Source of the DNA: Puccinia triticina
Lineage: Eukaryota; Basidiomycota; Pucciniomycetes; Pucciniales; Pucciniaceae
Assembly (NCBI RefSeq): GCF_026914185.1
Contig: NC_070563.1
Location: 1,240,001-1,304,000 of the forward strand
Reading direction: 5' to 3'
DNA: 64,000 bases
Below are positions 45,013 through 55,721 of this stretch, piece after piece. The notes beneath the pieces are model-generated. The model made no database searches and was not told the DNA's origin. It saw nothing but the letters and a program-made list of their open reading frames with translations. Within the stretch, counting starts at the first letter, position 1; each line of letters starts with the position of its first letter. Made by a program: the position numbers and the translations under genes.

Positions 45013-47149
45013 TTGGACTGGTGGACCGTAGCGGATGTTGAGGCCATCCTCTTCCCATCCCGGCGCGCGATGCTCAGTAAAGACAGCACCAATGGGATCC
45101 CTGATACAACCAACGCACAGGAAAGCTTGCATCGTCTATACTACATGATCAGGTGAGAATTTTCTTTTGTATGAATCATTTGATTCCTTTTTACTTAAAC
45201 GAAATGAGATCTATTAGCCGAGGAAAGGCCAGCCTCTTGCACGGGATGGTGGACTTATTCTCCTTTGTAAAGGTCTTACAAGACGACTGGAATGCCGTGA
45301 TGAAGGGCGTCTTGATCAAGTACGGTGCCAAAAAGAATACCGAGGTCGGCGTCTCATTGGGCATGAAGCGTAAGCGCCAGCAATACCAGAACAATGGCCG
45401 ACCCCCTGACACTACCGACGCACTTGCCAAAGCGGCTCCAAAGAAATCCAAGAAGGCTAAGAAATCCTCCAACTTCATCAAGGCCCCCGGCCAAGGATAC
45501 GCTTCCTACCTCGCTGCTAATGATAATCCCGCCCAAGCCAATTGATGCTGGATGGCCGCCGCATTAGAGAGCCTGTATGCAATCTATACCCCTTTGTGGC
45601 AACAAGGGATCAACGGCAAGGGGACCAACCTCTTCACGGCCTTGCTTTTTCATTTTTTGTCACGGGTCACTTATGAGTTGAACCTCAACAGCTCCATCCC
45701 TTCAACTCTGACCAGGGGCCAGAACAAGCTCTGGGAAATGGCTAACGCGAAGCACCCGGGAAGCTTTCCTCGAGGCAAGTTTTCCTCATGTGATTTCTTC
45801 ATTGAAATCCTAGTCGACCCAACAAACCACAAGAAGAACAAAGATTTTCAGAAGCTCTTTGGGTTCATTGATGATCGGCAGTACACTTGTGAGGCACACC
45901 CGGAGACAAAACAATTGGACTTGCAGTCAAAGCGCAATGCCCACGTCATCGCCGTCCGGCCCGAAATGTTTGTCAATTCCAACACATCCTACGCCGAGAT
46001 CGGGAAGCTTATGGATATCTGGACCACGGAAGGCATCCAGCTATCATGCGGTTGTGTCTGTAAGTCTTGCCCCGAGGCAAATCAACCTTTATTCAAACCA
46101 GCAACCCCCCAAAAAAAGAAGGGGCGCCAGCCCAAGCGACTCAACTCCGAAGTCGAAATGATCAAATTCCCAGGCAGCAACAACAGCCACTCTCTTTTGG
46201 AAATCTCTAAGCTCACATTCAAAGACAACCTCCCGCCACTCCATCTCAATTTCCATCTTGAAGTTATGCATATACCAGACGGCGCAAGGGACGAATTCAT
46301 GGGGACCACGGATTGGCCCTTCAAGCTCTCAATCCGTGGATACACGTACACCCTCATCTCGCGAGGGTATTAGGCACACAACCATTATTGGGCCAAGATG
46401 CTCAGATCTTCTGCTGGGATGGTTGGCGTTTGGCTCCATAACAACATTTGTAATGATGGGTTTGCCCAACTCATCAACCGCGTACCGGGTAGTATTTCTG
46501 GCGTCTTGCCGGATACCTCTTGGCTGTTGTACTCGAGGACATGGACCGTGGACGAGGAGGTGAAGTTTGATTCCTTGATGGCAAAGATCCAGAAGGATAA
46601 CAAGAATCCCGCTGGAGATTATCCCTTCATGCAAATGAAATCAATCATTCACTCGTCCTACAACTTGGTCTTGATCCCCCACAATCCCTCAGAGTCTGAA
46701 CCAAATGAATTATCCCCGACAGCCTCAGAACAACCCTCGATTATACCCTCAAAGTCGACAACCCTTGCCAATTCCAAAGCTTCCCCCCTGCCCGATATTG
46801 GGGACCTCACCAAAGGCAATTGTGAAGCTTCAAAAATCCTTGCGCCAGCGCCGAAACCAATCAGAATCAAGTTGAAGGTAAATGCGCCTGTTCCACCCAC
46901 CACCGAGCCTGTTCCACCCACCACCGAGCCTGTTCCGCCCACCACCGAGCCTGCTCCACCCACCACTGAGCCTGTTCCACCGACGGCTATGCCCATACCA
47001 ATACCAACCGAACTGCCACCACCAAAGCTTGACACCCAAAAGGCAAGTGTTAAAAGGGGTAAGAATATCCCTCAGCCTTCGGTTCCATTGCAAGAAACCC
47101 AACCTACTCGCCGATCCAGCAGAAGGAAGTAGGTTTCAAATTTATCATT

Positions 47150-47660
47150 TTATTTCTTACTGGGGTGTTTTTTCTTGTCCAAAACATGTCTTGCAAAAAA
47201 ATCAGATGTCTTGCAAAATTCCGCTTCGGCCCTAAAATGTGTTAAGTTTGCAGGTCATCAAAATGACTTGCAAACACAAGTCTTGCAAATTTCCACATTT
47301 GCCGCAACACATAAATTTTTGCATGCCATATTTTTTGCATGACTTATAGCATGCAAATTATGATGCCCAAAAATGCTTTTTGAGGACTTAGGAATAAATT
47401 TTGCATGTGTTAATTTGCAAGACATATGCTTGCATGACAAAATTTTTGGCTCATGGTATGCAAAATTGCAAGACACTGGGTGTTATTGCAATTTTGCAGG
47501 CACCCCTGGGTTGCAAGCCTTATGTCTTGCAAAAAAAGTCTTGCAAAAATCTGCCACCCCCTACTTTTGTGGGGAGAGCCTGGAGGTTCAGGTGTCTTTC
47601 CCTGCTTAGTGCTGATTGTGCAAGCGGCCGTGAAAACAAACTTAACAAGTCCCTCACGCC
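47150..47660. repeat. TTGCA/TGCAA motif-rich non-coding island
   Basis: Dense TTGCAAGAC, TGCAAAA and GCATGCAAA words, as at 19290-19710. Both islands also share CCTACTTTTG next to a G run (19281, 47567). Lies directly after the zinc-finger transposase. Confidence 0.45.
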
Positions 47661-48272
47661 TACGCTAGGTGGGATCTGAAAGGGACGCTGACTACGACAG
47701 CTGGCCAACACCGGTAAAAAGATGGACCGTACAGCCAAGCCAAATGCGCATTTGTAGGGAACCGGCTTCCGGAATACACGCCAAGCTATATGCAGACTGC
47801 GTACTGTCCTGGCTACCTTTACCGACCCAGGAACCATTGGGAATATGGAATTGCACGGGTTATATCGAGGTAATGTCTCGTTAATATTTTCAGATAGAAC
47901 CTCAGAGAAGTCGTTTGACTGGCAGTACCAGGGATGACCCGGATTAGCTCCAATCTTACACCACAATTGACCCGCATGACGTGACGGTGAGGGACACAGG
48001 ACAGAATTCATTACTAAAAAGTACGTCTTGAAAGACATTAGGCAGACTTACTTAATCGCTGTAGAACAGAATAAGCACGTATACAAATATTTAGGAAGGT
48101 AGAGAGGAGTTTGACTGATGTAACTTTACAAGGATGACTGATGCGAATATTGAAAATTAGATTTAAATACTAGCTACTATTCAAAACTCGCAATGTTTAT
48201 GTTTGAACCTCTAAGTACCATTGTTGCGATTTATCATTCTATGTTTCCGAAGTATTTCGGTTCGCCGCGTAG
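47661..48272. other. Intergenic region
   Basis: No supported feature; 3' flank of the secreted-protein gene. Confidence 0.4.
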
Positions 48273-49832
48273 TTAGTGAATGATTGGGGAAGTATTAATT
48301 TCCAGAATATGGTCAGTTTTCTTGGACGCAAAGATCACTGAAGTGAAGGAAAGGGGAGACAAAAACTCAACTGGATCCAACTTCTTGAGTACCAAGCTCA
48401 ACTGATTTCCAACGGTTTTTTTAACCGCAGAAGTCCAGACTCTAGTTTCCATATCCTGTTGAAACCCACAAACAACGGAATGAGCAAACGTTTCTACTGT
48501 GAGGCCATGAGGAATGTTTCAGAATGACAAACAAGCTTACATAAAGATGGTCAACGCTGACGACATAAAACGGTCCAAGTGAACCACTCGAAGGATCAGC
48601 TTCTTTGGTATTTTGGTGAGCTTTGAAAGCTGATTTAGAATGGCCGTGGTGCCTGGTCGACCTCTTATCAAGCGTATTTAATGTACTTTCATCTGCGCGG
48701 TTGACATCCTGTGCATCGTTGTCAGGATTACTGATTTCCTTCAAAGCTTCAACGACAGATGCAGCGTTCGTGGTGTTGAAATAACGATTGATTGGAAGAC
48801 TGTTTCCCAGTTGTCGTTTGCGTAAAAGGTCGCTTTGATGGACTCCAGAAATTTCATGGTTTCTCTTGCTCTTGCCGGTCTTATCCGGAGAAGAAAAGTT
48901 CTCGATCCGGTTAGTTTTTGGATTCCAAAAGGGTGCAGGCAATTGGTCGATAGAACCTTTTCCCTCGTCGTCAACAATCCTAGAAACTATCGGGGTATCC
49001 TTCATCTTCATATGCTTGTTTTGGCTCAAGATCTCGTTCTTCAAGTCCAACGTTTGATCAAAGTTGAGATTCTTTGCCGCTCCCACAGGCATCAATAACC
49101 ACCATCTGGGACAATGTCGCAAGGAAGCGCACGTCAGCGCCAAAAAGTATATCAAAATACTAACCTATGCATATATGGAACATCAAGGATGAAAGCAATT
49201 GAGCACTAACTGCTTTGGCTTTTCGAGAGTTGCTTCCAGATTGAGCGGATCCACCACACATTCATACAATGTTCCGGCCTACAAAGTGTAAGGATCAGAT
49301 TGCGAGTGAGCAGCAGGACCAAGAAATGGAAGTAGAGTAAAAGAAGAAAGGAACAGACATGATCCGCGCCGCCCTCAGTATGATAGCCCCATTGCGCACT
49401 GATGCATTTTGGGTCACCGTCAGTTGCGGTTGTTCGAATACTAATCCACTTCGTGCGAGTTTTATGAGAGCGAAGTTCAAGTGCCGCTACCACCTCATGG
49501 CTATCATCGCCTTCACTTTTCTCGCCACGCGGGCGATTATGAGGGTGGTGAAGAACGGATGGGAAAACACTGCGACTATTGCCACCATCGCCACTCGTGT
49601 AGATATTGGGCACATCATTCACTCGGTCGTGTTGAATGGTTTGGCCGGTGCCGACATTCTTGAAGACGTAATTGCCGTCTGTCGGGACGATTGATGAAGA
49701 TTGAATCAATTTAGCATTCTCGATATTGTTGAAAATTCCATCCCCTAAAGTCGAGTTGAATCCACTGAGGACGGTGATGCTTGTGACCAAGATTAGATAG
49801 AGGCTGTTGTTTTTCATCCTTGAGGCAAGCAT
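48273..49832 (-). CDS. Secreted protein, 429 residues, rust/basidiomycete family of unknown function
   Basis: Four exons (49359-49832, 49211-49278, 48541-49105, 48273-48455) join in phase and end in TAA. A signal peptide is evident in MKNNSLYLILVTSITVLSGF (the second in-frame ATG, codon 6; the first is at 49832). The N-terminal half has NYVFKNVGTGQTIQH, RTKWISIR, GDPKCISAQWGYH and LYECVVDP, ending KQWWLLMPVG. That set recalls fungal secreted proteins with a conserved CVSAQW and KQWW pattern. The C-terminal half is Ser/Asn/Lys-rich and low in complexity. The two cysteines (PKC, YEC) may pair. No damage is seen and its codon use resembles the host genes. Role unknown; a secreted or infection-related function is only a guess. 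Confidence 0.8.
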
Positions 49833-51100
49833 GACTGATTGACCGGTCCACTTCCTTACACTTCAACCCTTAGCCGTATGGACGGATATTTCTGGATCTG
49901 AAGCGGGGCTCTTCAGGGGGCACAGGCTCAGCGAAATAGACACGCGCAAAAGTTGAAACGAAACTGGCGAAAGGCCTGAATATGAAAGGAACTGGGGGAA
50001 AAACCCCCTACAAGAGAGAGGATGCCTTATAAGGGCACCTCGAGCAGAAACACAACTTGCAAGGACAAACAACCCTGGCCGATGACCAGACCGCTACAGG
50101 TCACCAAGGTCCAAGCACGCGAGCGCGTGGAACAGGGCTAGACCGGGGGGTTATGGGTGAGGCTGCTGGATGCTGGTCAGGTGGTAGACTGGGTCCGTGC
50201 ACCTGAGCTGCTCCCGCAGACGCCTGAAGCTTTATCCTCGTCTTCTGCCTTGCCGTAGGCTGAACTCGCGATGAGAGTCTCCGTCAGGAGGGATATATAC
50301 CGCACCTCCCCATTCTGGCGCACGGAGAATGGGGTTTTCATGCCTCATTTCAGATTCTTCGTTGTATATCCATCATACCACGTTTTTTGTTTTGTTTCTT
50401 CTTTTGCTCCAGATCAGCTCAACATGCTACTGCTGAGTTCTATATATTTTTCTCTCTATGTCCGGACTCATGTACATATAAGAAATGATACAAGACAAAA
50501 TAGCCTCACCAGCGTTACCAACTCGTTAAGCCAGATTGCAGAGATTCATGACCATGACATGAGAGCACGGACCCTCAAATTCAAGGTAATATGTATGTGC
50601 ATAGCTTGTTTGACATGAGGAGTACACCGATCACCTCGATGACCGACATCAGAAGGAGTGCGCGCGACCTGGCACAAACGGGTCATCCGGAAGGTATGCG
50701 TACATATATAGACTCTCTTGAATGACCGGTCCAAGCTGGTATTTACTCTGCTGATTGGCTTGCACTGGTCATTGAAGCAGTCATCTCAGCGGTAGTTTGC
50801 TACACGGATGAAGTGCACTTGCTTTGATGACCCATCAAGGCTTGTTTAATTATGTGCGTGGTTGATGGCTGGATGGACCGGTCAATCCTTGGCTGATGAC
50901 CGGTGTGAAGTGGGAAATGCTCTTGGGATGTTGCAGAAGACTCCGATGTTCAGGGGAAATTGGCTGGTTTGTTGAGAGTGATGGGATGGATGCACTCATT
51001 TCTATAGCAGGCTACAAGTCTGTCGACTCAGCATTTTTTAAAACCACAAACTACAGTTTTCAAATCATTTCCAAAAAAAAAAACTGTGTTTGAGAAGAAA
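49833..51100. other. Upstream region of the 429-residue gene and following gap
   Basis: A TATA-like TATATA is present near 50293, and there are several scattered open frames, none with splice support or a recognisable domain. I see no gene. Confidence 0.4.
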
Positions 51101-51114
51101 AACTCGAGTCTGTA

Positions 51115-51744
51115 GGGCCAATGATGTCTTCTTAACGGGAGCGTAGCGGGAGTGGGGTATTGTCCAAAGAACCGGCCAACCTCGGCCGGGCCTCGGGGCT
51201 AGTATGTCCGGCGGATAAAGGCTGACCCTTGTGGCTAACGTACTGTCTGGTTAAGCCTATGGCGTGACGCGTCACAAACTAGGCGGTATCAGCCTAGGTT
51301 TGCCCCTTTCAACGGTAGCCCCAGCCACAGGCTTGGGACCACAAGCCTCGCACAGAGCCCGGCCGGGAAAAGGGGAAAGGCGGTGCCACGCACCAGAGAA
51401 ATAAGAGGCCGAGTCCTCCAGGGCCAGTCTCCGCTCCTCAGGTCTAAACTCCGTTCCGCCCTTCTCCACCAAAACCCTTACCTATTGTTTCGGAATCTCC
51501 CTCAGAGATACTTGATTAGCAAGCCGGAAACTATAATCTTCTTAAAAATCTGACTCCGAACTCTAATAGGTACGGGAAAACTCACAAACTCGTACGTTAT
51601 TATAATCTTGCTTTCGTCTCAAACAGAACCGGTATCCCCCTTGCGCATCCGACGCACCTCTCCCCCCCCCCCCTCCACGATCTATATCCCACCTTGCTCC
51701 CACAAACTCAATAAACCGTGTTTTCCCGACCCAAACTCCCAGTA
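51115..51744 (+). other. Possible 5' leader of a disrupted retroelement
   Basis: GC-rich, non-coding. It ends exactly where the two-gene element begins, and the gag-like frame starts eight bases after that element ends. It is therefore likely the upstream part of that retroelement. I found no LTR boundary. Confidence 0.35.
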
Positions 51745-52248
51745 CACGGCAGTTGCAGTGCGCCGCCAAAGCGCCAAAAGTTCGGCCGTCAATTTGACGG
51801 TTCCCCCCCCGCCAGCGTTGACCGTTCGCATGCCGGCCTCCCGTCAACCGTCAAGCGGACCGCCGAACTTGGCGGCACCCCCGCCAATGCGCAAGCGGAC
51901 AACCCGCTGGCAAAAGTAAGGGCACATTGACCCGTCCCACCCAAGCCCCCCTACAAAAGCGGTCAGGGCCGCTTGCCCACCGTTCGACCACCCTTCGACC
52001 ACACACCATCGGCAATTTGCCGGCCAATCACATTACCCTCATCCCAGAACAATGGTTGCTTGATTGTTTTCCAATCGTTTTTGACACTCACTCTCAGGAC
52101 AGCTCACGGGCACTCTCAGGTTTGGTTTAACGGCCACCAGGGCACTTTTTTTGTATTTTATTGCATTTTAAAATGTTTTTTTTTATATGTATATCGTTTT
52201 TTTTTTTTTTTTTGATCTTTTATCGTTTTTTTTTTAGTATTTTGTTTT

Positions 52249-52992
52249 CGGACATACTTTGCGCACTGCGAAAAACACTTCGCGCACTGCACAGTGCGCA
52301 GATTCCCAAACACTTTGCGCACTGCGGGTAAAATACGCAACTTTTTGAAGATTGTTTTTGACCAATCAATAGACAGGCCTCTCATTGGCCTCTCTGAATT
52401 TTTTGGGAGTTTTTCGAAGCATTCTTCTATGTTAAAAAAAATCATTGAAAACCAGAAGAAATGTAGGATTTGGGCGCCTAAAAAACAAGGTTCCCATAGC
52501 CCAAAAATTTCAAATTATTTATTGAGTACTGAAACATGTAAGAACAGCTACTTCAAAAGTTTTCAGCCACTGTGTGCAAGCATACGGGTCTGAAAAATAA
52601 CAAACTTCACCACATATTAGCACATTGCATCTAAATTATCTTGATTTTTCAGACCTGTATTCTTGCAAAAAGTGGCTAAAAACTTCTGAAGTAGGTGTTC
52701 TTGCATGTTTCATTACTCGATAAATGATTTGGAATTTTGGGGCTATGAGAACCTTGTTTTTTAGGCGCCCAAATCCTACATTTCCTCTGGTTTTTAATGA
52801 TTTTTTTAACGTAGAAGAATGCTTCAAAAAACTCCCAAAAAATTCAGAGAGGCCAATGAGAAGCCTGTCTATTGATTGGTCAAAAAAAAACTTCAAAAAG
52901 TTGTGTATTTTACCCGCAGTGCGCGAAGTGTTTGGGAATCCGCGCACTGTGCAGTGCGCAAAGTGTTTTTCACAGTGCGCGAAGTATGTCCG
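52249..52992. mobile_element. 744-bp foldback element (hAT-like target duplication)
   Basis: Two arms of roughly 340 bp (from 52249 and ending 52992) are near-perfect inverted copies starting CGGACATACTTTGCGCACTG, with a short central loop near 52590-52650. They are flanked by a perfect 8-bp TTTGTTTT (52241-52248, 52993-53000). The 8-bp duplication is the hAT signature. No coding capacity. Confidence 0.85.
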
Positions 52993-53107
52993 TTTGTTTT
53001 TTTGAATACATGCTAGGGAGGAGGGAAGGAGAGATAATTAAAACAGAGAGAATTTGCGCGCGGAATACTTAAGGGATTGAGAGACTGGTAAAAATAAAAC
53101 GGCCGCA

Positions 53108-55491
53108 CTACTGCTCAAGGGCGAGGTTGACTTCCATTTGGAGAAGCGCCGCCATATCTGCGTCAGATGGATTGTCCCCATACTGCGCAATGATCGATTG
53201 GGTTTCCACGTCACACTCGAGGGCGTTCGGGACTCGAATCAACTCTGCAGGGATATCATTAAACATGACATCACCTGGGAAGAGTTCCCGATCGCGCCGT
53301 AAAAGAAGAATGGTGTACCTACAGGAGCAAAGTGTTAGCATACATAGATCTGAAGCCCCCGGTAAGTCAAATTGAAATAGAAAAAAAAACTCACGCTTGT
53401 AGCTCAACATCTGATTTCTGCCTAACAGACTCCAACTGATCGTCGATTAGGTCCCATTGGGACCTGGTGTCGCCCGGGGCTCGATGGATGAGGTGGTGAA
53501 CAGTGAGTAGTCGAAGCATGGCGATTCGCACCATCACACCCGTATTGAGATCCTGCCGTATATCGGCAGGGCCTCGCAGGACACCCCTTGGCTGGAAGGA
53601 CCGATTGATTGTGACGATGAGGTCAAAGAGCCTTGGGACCGGCCCAAGCTCTTGAGGCCGAGACTCCTGTCGAACATTTGACAAGAGCTAGAGAAAACAA
53701 GTGTTAGTAAAAAAAAGGGAGGTGAGGTGCAGACTGAAAACCTACCAAGTTTCGCATATGAGTGCGTTCGTGTTTGACCATACTTTGTAAGAAGGTCACG
53801 AGCCCCGCCATCGATTTGTTATTTTGCGGGATTCCCGCAGGTAGGTGCTGTCTCCTGAATGCTGGAGATTGCTCCAATACATAGTTCTACAGCCACAAAG
53901 AACGGTCAGCCACATGCAATGGTGGTAATAAAGAAATAAAAATGTTACTTACTTGGATTAGGGGCAGTGGAGAATGCACAAAGATGTGCCCGTGTGCTGA
54001 TTGGGCCCGGCTGTATGATTCCAGTGTGCTTCGCATGAGAATCTCTCGGATCGTTTGGCGCACTCGGGTCTGTTGTTAGAAGGTAATTTGGTCAGCTTGT
54101 TTGGCCCTGGTGAGCCAAATGGTTGCTTACCCAGAAAACCTGGCTGTACACATGAGCTGTACCGTTGGCTGCAACAGGAGCAGCGGGCAATGCAGCGGCA
54201 CGTCGTTGCGTCATCCACATGACAACTGTTAAGCTCCAATGGCTTCGTTCCGGCGCCTGAGGAGCAAGCTTAGCTTGGGGTATGGTAGAATTGTCAGTCC
54301 ACTGAAAAAAAAAAAAAACTTACGTTGAAAAGTTGCCGCGCTAGCTGTAAGTCTGTATCAGACAGCTGAGCCGATGCGAGCAGTGACTCCACCAGTGGGT
54401 CATTGGCCGCTCGGAGTACTTGGCAAGGTGGGGCTGGGGCTTGGGCTGCGTGGGCAGGAGTGTGGACATGTGTAGTTGGGGTTTGGGGGGGACGGTGTAC
54501 TGCTGCTGACGTTTGCGGGGGTTGGGGGATGGCAGGAGTTTGGCGATTGACAGGGGTTCGGCGGTTGGCAGCTGAGGGAGTTTGCGAGTGAGCTGGGGGA
54601 AGTTCCCGGTCCTCGCTCGGAATTGTGATACTCGGAAGACCGCGGGGCGGTGGAGGTCGGATAAAACCGTCCATACTACCATAGACACTGTAAGCCTTGT
54701 CGTCCGAGGTTGATCCGCGCGGCGGCTCTTCATCCCGGGTTTTGTCTTCGGACATGGGATCTGGGGGTGGATGGGTAATAGGACCAACACTGGGTTGTCG
54801 ATGAACTGCAGAACATAGGGCATCTCAGCAATCTCTCAGGGGATGATGGATGGCACCAAAAATAACTTACTGCTCGGAGCTCTGGAACCACTTCCACTGT
54901 GGATTATCCGACTGGGGGTGATGACCGGGCTACCGATTATCCGACTTGGGGTGATGACCGGGCCGCCGATATGGGTGGGTGTGATAATAGGCTGTTGAAT
55001 ATGGGGATCTGCGTACGGAAACAAGTGGAGAAAATTCAGTGTACGCAGTTTCATTGGAAACAAAAAAAAATGTTACCTAGTGCGGGGCCTGGCCGCCCGC
55101 CAGAGTCGGTAATGATCCGGCTGGGGGTAATAATGTGAGCATGATCTTCATGGCCTAGGAAAATGAGGCTGTCAGTTGATCAACCATACAGTATACATCT
55201 CTAAGAGCGATTGGGCAAACCTGCGGGATGCACTCGAGGGGTGCGGGAAATGGCCTGGCTAGCAACACGACGAGGTCGCTTGGCACGTGGGGCAGGTGCG
55301 GGGACAGGGGCTCCGGTATTGTTGTCATCAACGAGGATGGGTTGCGGGGGGGAGTGGGTTGGTACATGACTCGCGGCTCGTCACATATTTGTTGCTGGGC
55401 TGATGAAACAAGTTAATTTGGGGTGGGCTTCTGGGGGAGAATGGGTCAGTCCAGGTCGGAGGCACACCTTAAATACCTGTTGTTGGTCCAT
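53108..55491 (-). CDS. Element-borne protein of unknown function, rust-type family
   Basis: Exons in phase: 55077-55154, 54871-55008, 54324-54805, 54131-54301, 53953-54069, 53746-53886, 53395-53687, 53108-53318, with further 5' coding at about 55221-55400 and a possible first exon MDQQQ at 55491. Seen: basic RAKRPRRVASQ, repeated ITPSRII motifs, MSEDKTRDEEPPRG, a Pro/Thr-rich stretch, then a conserved helical half (TRVRQTIREILMRS, NYVLEQSPAFRRQHLP, VPRLFDLIVTINRSF, LLLRRDRELFP) and an acidic end. No stop interrupts it. I recognise it as a family common in rusts near the protein encoded on the other strand, but know no function; DNA binding is a guess from the basic motif. The 5' end is uncertain. 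Confidence 0.65.
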
Positions 55492-55721
55492 TGAAATGTT
55501 CCCTCCCCAGCTTCACACCAAAAGGAGAAGAATGAGTGTCAGCAGGAGTTCTGCGCTGCGAGTAGATCAAAGAGGTAAATGTGACATGAAATTTTAATCT
55601 ATCTAAAATTCATACATTCACAGTTACTCACAATTATCATTTTCACTCGTCAGTTTTTGAGCCAGCTGCGTCTGATGATATCCGGCCAAGATGGTTCTGC
55701 CGGTTTTGCGGTGGTCGGGCA
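55492..55721. promoter_or_regulatory. Divergent promoter between the two element genes
   Basis: The two genes point away from each other with about 230 bp between their likely start codons, so this gap must drive both. No specific site was identified. Confidence 0.5.

Larger units (their letters stand above)
38405..47132 (+). pseudogene. Transposase with WRKY-GCM1-like zinc finger and ubiquitin-hydrolase-like tail
   Basis: Ordered segments: Ser/Lys-rich start (38405), KWFIPDMNEDHKTFIDHGCKL with a Cys/His finger (YKCLGALVCNNPTC ... GLLRHKGVHEHPW), DDE-like core (YLPGMEHFMFQSKWMSE, VSDVTYR then FFENGYLLSTSMF, WIPVQLSWIRGL), KVRRWLDWW, a linker with GMKRKRQQYQN, then a USP-like peptidase: N-x-CWMAAALESLYAIYTPLWQQ as Cys box and HNHYWAKMLRSSAG as His box. 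Lesions: TGA 39292-39294, a solo LTR after VTYR, a hAT element inside WLDW, TGA 45543-45545 exactly before the catalytic Cys, TAG 46371-46373. Known: WRKY-GCM1 fingers occur in Mutator-like transposases; the class here is inferred. Confidence 0.75.

Noticed and set aside
50271..51093. Short open frames upstream of the two-gene element
   Set aside because: No domains, no splice support and no composition signal.
51115..51500. Possible rRNA or structured RNA from the GC-rich text
   Set aside because: No recognisable rRNA or tRNA motif; the position fits a retroelement leader better.
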